From the NCBI GenBank assembly GCA_016342755.1, contig JAEINS010000009.1, positions 1 through 64,000 on the forward strand: 64,000 bases of DNA, given 5' to 3'. Below the pieces are notes generated by a model. That model was not told the DNA's origin. It ran no database searches and saw nothing but the letters and a program-made list of their open reading frames with translations. The DNA comes from Melioribacteraceae bacterium. Its GTDB lineage: Bacteria > Bacteroidota > Ignavibacteria > Ignavibacteriales > Melioribacteraceae. Position numbers and translations under genes: made by a program. Below, piece after piece: positions 28,501 through 37,111 of this stretch (positions are counted from its first letter, which is position 1; each line of letters begins with the position of its first letter).

Positions 28501-29177
28501 AATTTTTCAAGTTCTTTTTCCTTTTCAGAAACAGCTTTTACAATCGCATTTTCCTTTTCAAAAATCTTACGTTCTAAATCTTTTAATTTTTTTCGGTCAT
28601 CCGATTTACGTTTAGCTTCTTTTTCCTTTTTCTGCTTAAGATTTTCTAATAAAGTTTTTTCTTTTTGCTTTAAGATTGTATTTCTTCCCGTAGAAAACTT
28701 TTTCAGATTTATATTTTCTGAGTCCGGAGTTTCAACCGAAAGATTGGAATTTTCTTTACTTCTTATTTCAGAAGTCTGATTATCAGGATTATCTTTTCCT
28801 GTTATATTGTAAAAAACCTGTTTATCCTGCTTAATTAAATAATCAATTTCCTTAATATTGAATTCGATTAAATATGATTCTTTAGCTCCTACGGCAGCCG
28901 TTTTCCTGTTAGATCTTGCAAAAATATCATCCTGACCAAAAAAGTCGTTATCTTTAAAAACGTCAATAATCTTGGGGCTATTTACAGATTCCAAAATTTT
29001 AATTTCACCCATAAAAACCAGAAAAACAGTATCAGCTCTTTCATTTGTATTAAAGACCGTTTCACCTTCTTTTATTACTTTAAGTTTCCCAAAAATTTTC
29101 TCCGTTCTTACTTGTTGAAGATTTACATTTTTAAAAAGCTTGTTATTCTTCGACGATATTAACAATTCACTTTGCAT
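25560..29177 (-). CDS. cNMP-binding / giant coiled-coil / STAS domain protein
   Basis: A 1205-aa protein with three parts. Residues about 20-130 form a cyclic-nucleotide-binding-like domain (NERADTVFLVFMGEIKILES...DNDFFGQDDIFARSNRKTAAVGA). Residues about 160-1010 are a nearly uninterrupted charged coiled coil made of 33-residue units of the form EKIIAEKEKELQVQLKEKEEALK; 33 equals three hendecads. Residues about 1085-1205 are a STAS anti-anti-sigma domain with IIIDLTETNFLDSTFLGVLIHG, where the Ser of LDST is at the usual phosphorylation position. No signal peptide or membrane helix was seen. Two of the 66-residue double units lack five residues and are almost identical, a sign of recent internal duplication. 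It heads a two-gene operon with the MORN-like gene. Confidence 0.85.
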   Translation of the reverse strand: MQSELLISSKNNKLFKNVNLQQVRTEKIFGKLKVIKEGETVFNTNERADTVFLVFMGEIKILESVNSPKIIDVFKDNDFFGQDDIFARSNRKTAAVGAKESYLIEFNIKEIDYLIKQDKQVFYNITGKDNPDNQTSEIRSKENSNLSVETPDSENINLKKFSTGRNTILKQKEKTLLENLKQKKEKEAKRKSDDRKKLKDLERKIFEKENAIVKAVSEKEKELEKLLAEKEAALKSVENKNIEALKKKISEKEKELEIQLRQKEAALKAEGDQKLIEYEQKIKEKEKELHKQLLEKEKALKSAEAIKLSKLEQKILEKEKEIKEQLRKKEEALRAEEALKIAEYEKIIAEKEQELKTQLIEKEKALKSAEAKNLFDLERKIVEKEREIKEQLRQKEEALKEEEAQKIAEYEKIIAEKEKEIGEQLKQKEEALKAEEAQKIAEYEKIIAEKEKELQVQLKEKEEALKNAEAKNLSELEKQIEIKEQLIQKEKALKAGEAQKIAEYEKIIAEKEQELQLQLKEKEEALKNAEAKNLSELEKQIEIKEQLIQKEKALKAGEAQKIAEYEKIIADKEKELKKQLEEKEVALKNAEAKNLSELEKQIAINEKEIKEQLKQKEIALKAEEAQKIAEYEKKISEKEKELELQLKEKEKVLESEGAKKLAELEKQIASKEKEIRIQLVQKEAALKESEAQKIADLEKIIKEKEKEYEEQLLEREKELEAKENEMMKVISEKRKLLESETRRSKYEKEKHEVLKQREEELKSKEKELLEVLEQKNKLVKKEEELKEKEMLSEFEIKAKKQALLQREKIVEDKEKVIERDLLKADVLKQREEEIKEEGQKIKLKYQEIEKMFMSKESSLKAKEQQILNELEKKKDLDEKEKQLKLEHELAQRELNAQNKALKERERELLLKEQELLKAIEKRKETIVKSSLLAQDEAKTREEVLNSLDFTNSDFGGTNSLESKLTSIEEDREKLKEAEMLQNSEVTRKEKELYEAKTLLQYEMQSKKDLLSQREEELNLKSDFERSLMDIGLEVNYPINEIPDIPDFSDSNESEDDFSDLDDTASAENMVRPFDRALVNDLDISAKGNQMVQKFEKTIHMGIAIISVNLKSGTVTDASAFKKYLEEVIGGGTVKIIIDLTETNFLDSTFLGVLIHGVKRIKKYNGELKLISRSETKSALFIISGMDKIFEIYDDLENAVNSFILK

Positions 29178-29362
29178 TCAGCTCTCTAATTAGAATTTAT
29201 ACTTATCAAAACCACCTCGTATTATCGGTAAAACAAAACAAAAAATAAAGCGGCTTACACCACTTTATTAAGATAAAATATTTTATTTCTATAAATTTTG
29301 GTATTTATTTTCCGTTTCTTTTTTATTTAATTCCTTGCGTTAACATTTTAAGGAGTAAAGTT

Positions 29363-29674
29363 ATGACCATTAGAAAACAATTCCTAAAAACACGTCACAC
29401 TTGCAAAGTTGAGTTCACTATTCCGTCAAGTCAGGCAAAAAACTTCTCTAAAGCCAGTGTTGTTGGCGATTTTAACAATTGGAATGCAAATGCGACTCCA
29501 ATGAAAAGATTAAAAAAAGATGGTTCTTTTAGTTGTTCTGTTGAATTACCCGAAGGAAAAGAATATCAGTTTAGATATCTTATTGATGGAAGCCGCTGGG
29601 TAAATGATAATAAACCTGATAATTTTAGAAACACAATTTATAACGACGCAAAAAACTGTGTTATAAAATTATAA
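29363..29674 (+). CDS. Small CBM48 / isoamylase early-set domain protein, copy 2
   Basis: A 103-aa paralogue of the protein at 24150 and the same length: MTIRKQFLKTRHTCKVEFTI, KASVVGDFNNWN, RLKKDGSFSCSVELPEGKEYQFRYLIDGSRW. A clear AAGGAG ribosome binding site precedes the ATG. The two copies sit on either side of the coiled-coil/MORN operon, both on the plus strand, which points to duplication of the locus or to functional linkage. Its stop is one base from the stop of the converging aat gene. Confidence 0.87.
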   Translation: MTIRKQFLKTRHTCKVEFTIPSSQAKNFSKASVVGDFNNWNANATPMKRLKKDGSFSCSVELPEGKEYQFRYLIDGSRWVNDNKPDNFRNTIYNDAKNCVIKL

Positions 29675-29675
29675 A

Positions 29676-30272
29676 CTAAAATATTATGGATTTATCCTGA
29701 TAAGCATTAACTAAGAGATTTGAATATTCTAAAAAAGGAATTTCTATAGTTCCAAACATTTTCAAATGTTCTGTCTGGAATTGAACATCCAGCAAGGTAA
29801 AGTTTTGTGTGCTTAATCGTAACATTAGTTTAACCAAAGCAGTTTTAGAAGCTTGTGATACTTTTGAAAACATTGACTCGCCAAAAAAAGCTCCTTTATA
29901 AGAAACCCCATAAAGTCCGCCGACTAATAAATCATTTTGGTAAACTCCAACTGAATGTAAATGCCCGGTCTGTTCTAACCCGGCATAAGCGTCAATTAGT
30001 TCCTCTGTAATCCAGGTCTCATCACGCTCAGCGCACATCTCTATTATTTTTATTGTATCAACATCAAACTTATAAGTGAAATCACTTTTCTTCATAAATT
30101 TCTTCAGGGATCTCGGGCAGTTAAATTTTCCAACCGGAATTACAGTTCTAATCTCTGGCTGATACCATGAAATAACTTTATTTTCATCCGCCATTGGAAA
30201 TGCACCCTGGGCATATAAATTCAGCATTATATCAGGTTCAAGCATATCTTTATTTGTACGTTGTTTAACCAC
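29676..30272 (-). CDS. aat: Leucyl/phenylalanyl-tRNA--protein transferase
   Basis: A 198-aa enzyme that adds Leu or Phe from aminoacyl-tRNA to N-terminal Arg/Lys of proteins, marking them for ClpS/ClpAP degradation. Family motifs are present: QGAFPMADENKVISWYQPEIRTVIP, CAERDETWITEELIDAYAGLEQTGHLHSVGVYQNDLLVGGLYGVSYKGAFFGESMFS, and LLDVQFQTEHLKMFGTIEI. The start appears to be GTG; a downstream ATG (residue 10) is possible. Length is normal. It is convergent with CBM48 copy 2. Confidence 0.94.
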   Translation of the reverse strand: MVKQRTNKDMLEPDIMLNLYAQGAFPMADENKVISWYQPEIRTVIPVGKFNCPRSLKKFMKKSDFTYKFDVDTIKIIEMCAERDETWITEELIDAYAGLEQTGHLHSVGVYQNDLLVGGLYGVSYKGAFFGESMFSKVSQASKTALVKLMLRLSTQNFTLLDVQFQTEHLKMFGTIEIPFLEYSNLLVNAYQDKSIIF

Positions 30273-30358
30273 TTAAATTCTCTTTGTTCATAAAAATTTT
30301 AATATTATGTTTACCAAAACTTTAACAGTCTAATGCAAATATAAATAATTAGGTAAAA

Positions 30359-31258
30359 TTGATCAGTCAACAACAAAAATCTTTTTTATATACAATCACT
30401 GCGGTATTTTTTTGGTCAACTGCCGCAACAGCCTTTAAGATAGCACTAAAAGAGTTTAATTCAAATCAGTTACTTTTTATATCATCGTTTACAAGCTTTC
30501 TGATTTTTTTATTTGTCGCTTTATTTAATAATAAAGCCGGACTGCTGGAATCATTTCAATTAAAATATCTGACTAAAAATTTATTAATCGGATTATTCAA
30601 TCCATTCCTTTATTATATAATTCTATTTAATGCATATTCAATTTTACCGGCTCAGGAAGCACTTATACTCAACTTCACCTGGCCAGTTACAGTTTCAATC
30701 TTTGCAATTATATTTTTGAAATCAAAATTTTCACTGAAAACACTGCTCGGAATTATCACCTCATTTTTTGGTGTCTTAATAATTGCCACCAAAGGACAAT
30801 TGTTATCTCTAAAATTTGAAAACCCGTTTGGCGTGTTGCTTGCTGTCGGAAGTTCACTTATATGGGCGTCATATTGGATTTTTAATTTAAAAGATAAACG
30901 CCCGGCAACAGTTAAATTGTTTTTTGCCTTTTTCAGCGGAACTATTTACACAGCTATTTATATCCATTTTTTTGATACATTCAAATTCACATGGTCTGCC
31001 GGGCTTAATAGTTCCATATACATTGGCTTTTTTGAGATGGGTTTAACTTACCTCTTTTGGCTAAAGGGAATTTCACTCAGCAACAATAAACCTTTAACAT
31101 CAACCTATGCTTTTTTAGCGCCATTCTTATCACTAATGTTTATTTCAATATTATTAAATGAATCAATAACGGCTGCTTCAATTTTTGGCTTACTTTTTAT
31201 TTTCTGTGGAATTATCATTCAAAAATATCCCGATTTAAGAAAATATATTAAAATCTAA
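30359..31258 (+). CDS. EamA/DMT-family transporter
   Basis: A 299-aa integral membrane protein with about ten hydrophobic segments and two EamA repeats: FFWSTAATAFKIALKEF near the start of the first, and GVLLAVGSSLIWASYWIFNL at the start of the second, with the typical PLTSTYAFLAPFLSLMFISILLNESIT near the end. DMT proteins export or import metabolites. The substrate cannot be told. The start codon is TTG with a short AGG ribosome binding site; no in-frame ATG is nearby. Confidence 0.87.
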   Translation: MISQQQKSFLYTITAVFFWSTAATAFKIALKEFNSNQLLFISSFTSFLIFLFVALFNNKAGLLESFQLKYLTKNLLIGLFNPFLYYIILFNAYSILPAQEALILNFTWPVTVSIFAIIFLKSKFSLKTLLGIITSFFGVLIIATKGQLLSLKFENPFGVLLAVGSSLIWASYWIFNLKDKRPATVKLFFAFFSGTIYTAIYIHFFDTFKFTWSAGLNSSIYIGFFEMGLTYLFWLKGISLSNNKPLTSTYAFLAPFLSLMFISILLNESITAASIFGLLFIFCGIIIQKYPDLRKYIKI

Positions 31259-31386
31259 ACATAAATCTTAACTTTACCTTAATTGCTTAATCCTCGAAGC
31301 TTGATTATATTTAACATTCTAATTTTTCACAAAAACTTAAAATACTCGGGAAAAAATTATTTGTTAATTTAATATATGAGGAATTC

Positions 31387-33012
31387 ATGGAATTAAAATT
31401 AAATAAACTCAACAAGTTTGAAGGCCGTAAAGGTCCTTTATTGCTTGTTATAATGGATGGTGTTGGCATTGGGAAAGAAGATGAAGGCAACGCAATATAT
31501 AAAGCAAATACTCCAAAGTTAGACGAACTAATGAAAATGCCTTTATACACTGAGTTAAAAGCTCATGGTCCGGCTGTTGGTCTTCCATCAGAAGATGATA
31601 TGGGAAACAGCGAAGTTGGACATAACGCTCTTGGCGCGGGAAGAGTTTTTGCACAGGGTGCAAAACTTGTAAATCTTTCACTAGAAACTAAAAAGTTATT
31701 TGAAGGTGAAACTTGGAAAACTGCCGTTAAAAAAGGACAGGATGGCGGTACAGTTCATTTTATAGGCTTATTATCGGATGGTAATGTACATTCTCATATA
31801 AATCACTTATATAAGTTTATTTCTAAATGTGCGGAAGAAAATGTAAACAAAGTACGAGTTCACGTTTTACTTGATGGCAGAGACGTTGGCGAAAAATCTG
31901 CTCTTGATTATGTAAAACCTTTAGAAGAATTTTTGGCTAAAATTAATTCTGAAAAAGGTGTTGATTATAAAATTGCTTCCGGCGGTGGAAGAATGATAAC
32001 AACAATGGATAGATATAATGCTGACTGGAGCATTGTTGAAAGAGGCTGGAAAGCTCACGTTCTTGGCGAGGCAAGAGAATTTGGCTCTGCATCAGAAGCT
32101 GTTCAGACTTATTATGATGAAGATCCTAAAATGACTGATCAGTATATGGACTCATTTGTAGTTGCTGAAAATGGGAAACCGGTTGGTACAATTGAAGATG
32201 GTGACAGTGTTGTTCTATTTAACTTTAGAGGCGACAGAGCAATTGAAATTTCAAAAGCTTTTGAAGACAAAGACTTTACAGAATTTGACAGAAAACGTTT
32301 TCCAAATATATTTTACGCAGGTATAATGGAATATGACGGCGACTTGCACATTCCAAACAATTATTTAGTAACACCTCCTGATATTGACAGAACAGTTTGT
32401 GAATACCTATGTAATGAAGGTGTAAAATCCTTTGCAATTTCAGAAACACAAAAATTTGGACATGTAACTTATTTCTGGAATGGAAATCGTTCCGGCTATA
32501 TTAATGAAGATTTAGAACTGTATGTTGAGATTCCGTCAGACAAAATCCCCTTTGATCAGGCTCCGAAAATGAAAGCAGTTGAAATTACTGACAAAGCAAT
32601 TGAGCTTTTAGAATCAGGCAATTTCCAGTTTGGAAGAATCAATTATGCAAATGGCGATATGGTTGGTCATACCGGTATGATGGATGCCGCAATTGAATCT
32701 GTTGAAGTTGTAGACAACTCTTTAGCGCGATTACAAAAAGTAGTTGATAAGTTAGGCGGAATAATGATTGTTACAGCTGATCATGGAAACGCTGACGAAA
32801 TGTTCTCAGTTAAAAATGGAGTTAAGTCTCCTAAAACTTCACATACATTAAATCCGGTTCCATTTATTATTTATGACTCTAAGTATAATAATGAATATGA
32901 AATGGCAAAAGTTGAAAACCCAGGTTTAACAAATATAGCAGCAACATTGTTAAATTTACTAGGTTTTGAAAAAGTTGAAGATTATGATGCGTCATTAATA
33001 AAACTTAAATAA
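31387..33012 (+). CDS. gpmI: 2,3-bisphosphoglycerate-independent phosphoglycerate mutase
   Basis: A 541-aa metal-dependent mutase of lower glycolysis. Asp24 in VIMDGVG and Ser75 in MGNSEVGHNALG are the first metal ligand and the phospho-serine nucleophile. HFIGLLSDGNVHSH, DGRDV, GRMITTMDRY, FNFRGDRA, NYANGDMVGHTG and TADHGNADEM complete the active site. Length is slightly above the usual 510. A strong GAGGAA site precedes the ATG and a terminator follows. Confidence 0.96.
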   Translation: MELKLNKLNKFEGRKGPLLLVIMDGVGIGKEDEGNAIYKANTPKLDELMKMPLYTELKAHGPAVGLPSEDDMGNSEVGHNALGAGRVFAQGAKLVNLSLETKKLFEGETWKTAVKKGQDGGTVHFIGLLSDGNVHSHINHLYKFISKCAEENVNKVRVHVLLDGRDVGEKSALDYVKPLEEFLAKINSEKGVDYKIASGGGRMITTMDRYNADWSIVERGWKAHVLGEAREFGSASEAVQTYYDEDPKMTDQYMDSFVVAENGKPVGTIEDGDSVVLFNFRGDRAIEISKAFEDKDFTEFDRKRFPNIFYAGIMEYDGDLHIPNNYLVTPPDIDRTVCEYLCNEGVKSFAISETQKFGHVTYFWNGNRSGYINEDLELYVEIPSDKIPFDQAPKMKAVEITDKAIELLESGNFQFGRINYANGDMVGHTGMMDAAIESVEVVDNSLARLQKVVDKLGGIMIVTADHGNADEMFSVKNGVKSPKTSHTLNPVPFIIYDSKYNNEYEMAKVENPGLTNIAATLLNLLGFEKVEDYDASLIKLK

Positions 33013-33024
33013 GTTTAAATTTTT

Positions 33025-33049
33025 AAGGGCAGTTTAACAACTGCCTTTT
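33025..33049 (+). terminator. Intrinsic terminator of gpmI
   Basis: AGGGCAGTT/AACTGCCTT with a four-base loop followed by TTTTC, 13 bases after the stop codon. Confidence 0.8.
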
Positions 33050-33144
33050 CTATACAAATAATTGACCTTGATTTTAATAATTAAAATCTCAATTTTCACA
33101 GTAATTTTTTTATATATCTTCTTAAAGTAATAGTGGGTTAACAG

Positions 33145-34197
33145 GTGAAAATCTTTCGTAATATAGTTTTAGTATTATTTCTTACACAGAGTATATTTTT
33201 TGCGCAAGAAGGCGGAACATTTATAAGTAAATATGCCGGTGAATTTTTAGCACTTGGTGTTGGCGGCCGATCCTTAGGAATGGGCGGAGCTTCTGCAGCT
33301 ATAACTGATGATGTAACTGCCGGTTACTGGAATCCGGCCGGATTAGCAAGAATAAATTATCCTCAAATTGCTTTGATGCACGAAGAACACTTTGGTAATC
33401 TTGTAAACTATAACTATGGTGCTGTTGCAATACCTTATGGCGAAGATATGAGTTTTGGTATTAGTGTTATCAGACTTAGCATTGATGGAATTCCTGATAC
33501 CCGCAACGCTGGTTATAATGCAGTTACTGGAGAAAAACTTGGACCTGACGCTTTTAACAATCCAAATTTGAGAATTGATTACAATAAAATTACTGAATTT
33601 ACTAATGCTGATTATGCGGTTTATTTTACCTTTGCAAAAAGACATTCAGAAAATTTTTACTGGGGCGCAAACGTTAAACTTATAAAGAGGGATATTGCTG
33701 AATATAGCGCGACTGGTATTGGCTTTGACATTGGCGCATACTATAAAGCCACTGAAAGATTACACCTTGGAGCTAACTTACAGGACGCAACAACTACTTT
33801 AGTTGCCTGGAATACAGATGCCGGAACAAACGAATTAATTTCCCCAACATTAAAACTTGGTGCCGCTTACGGAATCGATTTCTTTGGCGGTAAAATAACT
33901 CCGGCAATGGATTTTGATATTAGATTTGAAGGGCGTGAATTTGCTTCTAACTTTAACGTTGGACCGGTTAGTTTTGATGTACATAGCGGATTGGAATTTA
34001 ATTATAAAAATATTTTTGCTATCCGGGGCGGTTATAGTGATGTAAAACAATTAACAGTCGGTGCAGGAATTAATTTACCAAAATTAACTATCGATTATTC
34101 TTTTGCCAAGTTCAACGAAGAAGATGATTTTGATTCTCATAGAATTTCATTAATTCTTACATTAGAAGAGCCAAGGTTTTTACGTAAAGGATTATAA
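33145..34197 (+). CDS. PorV/PorQ-family outer-membrane protein
   Basis: A 350-aa relative of the protein at 9422. A signal peptide (1-20, SIFFAQ) is followed by KYAGEFLALGVGGRSLGMGGASAAITDDVTAGYWNPAGLAR, the family signature, then barrel strands and a C-terminal stretch HRISLILTLEEPRF. It starts with GTG. It stands alone between gpmI and the cold-shock gene. In T9SS organisms such proteins shuttle or anchor cargo at the outer membrane, but this is family-level inference. Confidence 0.87.
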   Translation: MKIFRNIVLVLFLTQSIFFAQEGGTFISKYAGEFLALGVGGRSLGMGGASAAITDDVTAGYWNPAGLARINYPQIALMHEEHFGNLVNYNYGAVAIPYGEDMSFGISVIRLSIDGIPDTRNAGYNAVTGEKLGPDAFNNPNLRIDYNKITEFTNADYAVYFTFAKRHSENFYWGANVKLIKRDIAEYSATGIGFDIGAYYKATERLHLGANLQDATTTLVAWNTDAGTNELISPTLKLGAAYGIDFFGGKITPAMDFDIRFEGREFASNFNVGPVSFDVHSGLEFNYKNIFAIRGGYSDVKQLTVGAGINLPKLTIDYSFAKFNEEDDFDSHRISLILTLEEPRFLRKGL

Positions 34198-34549
34198 AAT
34201 AGTTTAATCAATAGTTTGTTTTTAGGGCTAAATCTAATAAAAGTATATTCACAATTTTATATACTGAATTAATTATTTTATTTGGAATTTATATAATTTA
34301 TAATTAAACTTATCCATATGATGTTCTTTTAGTAAAAGTTTAGATTGAATTATAAAGTATTTGAATTTATTTTTCTGGTAATAAAATTCGTTATATGCCT
34401 CTATTTTTTCCTCACAATAAAACCGGGTTTACAATATCGAAAAATCAATTACAAAACTTACAATTATAAAATTGGATCTTATTTAAAAGTTTTGAAGTTG
34501 TATGGCTTCATTTCAATTAATACTATTTATTTTATTAAGAGGTAAAATT
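34198..34549 (+). other. Long untranslated leader upstream of the cold-shock gene
   Basis: About 350 AT-rich bases with no supported gene. Cold-shock genes often have long structured 5' leaders that sense temperature, and this gap has the right place and size. TATAAT-like elements occur near 34292-34304, but no well-spaced -35 was found, so the start of transcription is not fixed. Confidence 0.35.
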
Positions 34550-34762
34550 ATGTCAGCAAAAGAAACCGGCAAGGTTAAATGGTTTAACAAAACAAAAGGC
34601 TACGGTTTTATAACCAGAGATTCCGGAGAAGATGTATTTGTACATTTTAGCGAAATTCAGGTAGAGGGTTTCAAAACTTTAGAAGAAGAACAAAAAGTAG
34701 AATTTGAAATTGGTGATGGTCCAAAAGGTCCACAGGCAAAAGGGGTTACTCTAGCAGAATAA
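34550..34762 (+). CDS. Cold-shock protein, CspA family
   Basis: A 70-aa single cold-shock domain: [18 protein letters not shown] carries RNP1 and DVFVHFSEI carries RNP2, ending [15 protein letters not shown] start it at the ATG of MSAKETG (34550), which has an AAGAGG ribosome binding site; an upstream in-frame ATG at 34502 would add a 16-residue hydrophobic extension not found in the family. It is expected to be an RNA chaperone that melts mRNA structure. Confidence 0.95.
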   Translation: MSAKETGKVKWFNKTKGYGFITRDSGEDVFVHFSEIQVEGFKTLEEEQKVEFEIGDGPKGPQAKGVTLAE

Positions 34763-34770
34763 TATATATT

Positions 34771-34796
34771 ACAGGCGCGGTTATTCCGCGTCTGTT
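34771..34796. terminator. Hairpin between convergent cspA-like and hydrolase genes
   Basis: CAGGCGCGG/CCGCGTCTG with one G-T pair and a five-base loop lies just past the cold-shock stop and overlaps the last codons of the converging hydrolase gene. The T-run is poor, so its strength as a terminator is uncertain. Confidence 0.45.
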
Positions 34797-35629
34797 TCAT
34801 TAAACTTAATACTATTAAGCCAATTAACAACACACCGAGCAAGTTCAATTCTCTTTGTCGAAAAAACATGCCCGCCATCTATTATTACCTCTCTCAACAA
34901 TTTATGCTTCTTAAATGCTTTCATTAGCGGTTTATGATGAAAATTGATCATCGCGGTTGAATCATGTTTAGAAGCAATCATTAATAAATTCTTTTCTGAT
35001 AAAGCCTTCACATAATTCAAAATATTAAATCTGTCTTTATTCTCTACTATTTCTTTTAATAGTTTTTTTGCATTTGTTCCGGCTACCATTTCAGCTCCGG
35101 CACCTAAATGCTCCAATACTTTTTCTTCCGCAAAAGGGAGCTTGATTAAATCAGCAAGAACACCAAAATTAAAGCCGGCAATAAATCCTAAATTATTTAC
35201 ACCTTTTAATTTTTCAGCATTCACAAATGTTGCAAAACCGCCCATACTGTGCCCAATAAAAACTACTCTTTTGGGATCGAGATTATAATTTCCGCATACC
35301 TTCTCAGATTTTACAAACTCAAACGCGCTAATAATATCTTCTATAGAATTAGAAAAGGAAAAAACTCCCTCACTTCCCCAGCTTCCTCTATAATGGAATA
35401 TTAGAACATTAAAGCCAGCACGGCGAACTGCGTGCGCTAAATCCTGATTATGTTCGTTTCCCGGGAAACCGTGTGCTAAAACTACGGTTGGCTGAAGTTG
35501 TTTGCCACCGGTTAAATATAGAGATCCCAGCAATTTTGAGCCGCTGCTATTGAATGTAACTGCTCTCATCGAAGGAAGTTGTTTTTTGTCAATTATAACT
35601 TGGTCTTGGGTTACAGGATCGTATTGCAT
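34781..35629 (-). CDS. Alpha/beta hydrolase
   Basis: A 282-aa protein. The oxyanion motif is LAHGFPGNEH (about 51-60), the nucleophile elbow is GHSMGG with Ser128, and a late IDGGHVFS supplies the catalytic His. A small four-helix cap-like insert lies after the elbow. There is no signal peptide, so it is cytoplasmic. The family includes esterases, peptidases and dienelactone hydrolase-like enzymes; the substrate is not predictable. Confidence 0.85.
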   Translation of the reverse strand: MQYDPVTQDQVIIDKKQLPSMRAVTFNSSGSKLLGSLYLTGGKQLQPTVVLAHGFPGNEHNQDLAHAVRRAGFNVLIFHYRGSWGSEGVFSFSNSIEDIISAFEFVKSEKVCGNYNLDPKRVVFIGHSMGGFATFVNAEKLKGVNNLGFIAGFNFGVLADLIKLPFAEEKVLEHLGAGAEMVAGTNAKKLLKEIVENKDRFNILNYVKALSEKNLLMIASKHDSTAMINFHHKPLMKAFKKHKLLREVIIDGGHVFSTKRIELARCVVNWLNSIKFNETDAE

Positions 35630-35723
35630 CTTTCTCTCACTATACTATTTTAAGCATCACACTGTACTGCGAATATAAGACTTATAGAATATTTATGTGA
35701 GAGAAATAATTTTCACCTAATTA

Positions 35724-36095
35724 CTAGTTTGTGAGATAAGCTTTTTCTTCGATTGAAATCTCAACAGATTTACGAATTGGATTGAGAAGATTTTTAGCCA
35801 TTTGGGTTGAGTAATTGCCAAGCTCTCTAATTTTGTAAACAGAAACGAGTGATTGAATAGATTTGGATACTATTTCTGGTAAATTATTTTCAGTTGAAAA
35901 TATTTCTGCCGGCAAAAGAAATATTAAGTCGAACGCAGCAGATTCAGCAATGCTTTTAATATCTGTGTAGTTAAGATCTTCCAGACAAATTTCTTCATCA
36001 AAATACTCGGCAGCCTTTCTCATCTGAAGTTCATACTTCATTCTTTCTTTTAAAAGTACCGATACTGTTTCGGCGGGGATCTTAATTTCTAGCAT
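35724..36095 (-). CDS. Hypothetical 123-aa protein
   Basis: I do not recognise this protein. It is mostly helical by eye (ETVSVLLKERMKYELQMRKAAEYF, DIKSIAESAAFDLIFLLP), has no signal peptide, and contains no cysteine-rich or catalytic motif. The start ATG has no strong Shine-Dalgarno. It lies between two hydrolase genes on the same strand, with 94 bases to the next gene, so operon membership is uncertain. Confidence 0.6.
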   Translation of the reverse strand: MLEIKIPAETVSVLLKERMKYELQMRKAAEYFDEEICLEDLNYTDIKSIAESAAFDLIFLLPAEIFSTENNLPEIVSKSIQSLVSVYKIRELGNYSTQMAKNLLNPIRKSVEISIEEKAYLTN

Positions 36096-36268
36096 TGTTT
36101 ATTCCTTTATAAATAGTAACTTTCTAATTTTAACATCATTATCGTATCATTTACTATTTACTTAAGGACTTTTTAGATAAGCGTCAAACTTCCAAATATA
36201 AAGCTAATTTTCGCACTAATAAGCGTTTATAGTGCATCTATAAAGGGATTTTGGGATGTGTGGAATTT

Positions 36269-37111
36269 TTAACTATTATTTTTGTTTATCCATGGCATTA
36301 ATATTTTAATAAACTTGTCTTCTTCTTCCATAAATGGATAATGTCCGCTCTCTTCAAATACATTAACCTCAGCATTTTCCTTAGATCTTAAAAATTCCAT
36401 TGCGTTTTCATGTGGGACAATAAAATCGTATTTACCGTTAAATGAGACAATTGGAGTATTAATTTCGTTTAATTTAGAAACAGCATCGTAATTCAATAAC
36501 AGATCGCCATAAAAAAACTGCATATTTTTATAATTAAACTGCTGGTCTCTCCATAAATCGGAACTATCAAATTTAGGATCAAAAAAATACTTTGAACCAT
36601 TAGCCACATATTCATTAATTATTTTATCATTAATAGCCGCGCCTTTAGTACCTGCCTCTTTTAAATTCTTATGGTTCTCTTCTAAAACGGCTTTCCGGTT
36701 TTCATCAGCAAACTCTTCCCAATATTGATCCTGTTTTCTAATCATTTCATCATTGTATTTTGGCGGCATACTTATTAGAATAAGTCCTAATACATTATCG
36801 GGATACTTAGACGCATATTCCAAAGTAATATAAGCGTTTGCTGACCACCCGAATAAAAAAGCTTTTTCTATATTAAAAACTTTACGTACTTCATCAATAT
36901 CATTTACAATATTTTCTAATGTTATCTCCTCACCGGAATCGGAACGACCTCCTCCGCGGGGTTCAATAAAAATCATCTTAAAAAACTTTCTTAAAGTTGT
37001 AGGTATAGCTCTTTGTAAATAAGGCACACCGCTGTACGAAGGCAGAATCATTGGTATACCTTCACCTTCTGAATCACACCAAATTTTTATACCATTAACA
37101 TTAACAAACAT
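36269..37111 (-). CDS. Alpha/beta hydrolase, proline iminopeptidase-like
   Basis: A 280-aa alpha/beta hydrolase unrelated in detail to the one at 34781. The PRGGGRSDSG motif (51-60) follows strand 4, the nucleophile is Ser90 in FGWSANAY, an acid lies in NGKYDFIVP, and the His is in ESGHYPFMEEED. The fold and GRSD motif resemble proline iminopeptidases and epoxide-hydrolase-like enzymes. No export signal. Substrate unknown. Confidence 0.85.
   Translation of the reverse strand: MFVNVNGIKIWCDSEGEGIPMILPSYSGVPYLQRAIPTTLRKFFKMIFIEPRGGGRSDSGEEITLENIVNDIDEVRKVFNIEKAFLFGWSANAYITLEYASKYPDNVLGLILISMPPKYNDEMIRKQDQYWEEFADENRKAVLEENHKNLKEAGTKGAAINDKIINEYVANGSKYFFDPKFDSSDLWRDQQFNYKNMQFFYGDLLLNYDAVSKLNEINTPIVSFNGKYDFIVPHENAMEFLRSKENAEVNVFEESGHYPFMEEEDKFIKILMPWINKNNS

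Noticed and set aside
34502-34549. Upstream start for the cold-shock protein
   Set aside because: The added 16 residues are hydrophobic and not found in the family; the ATG at 34550 has the proper ribosome binding site.
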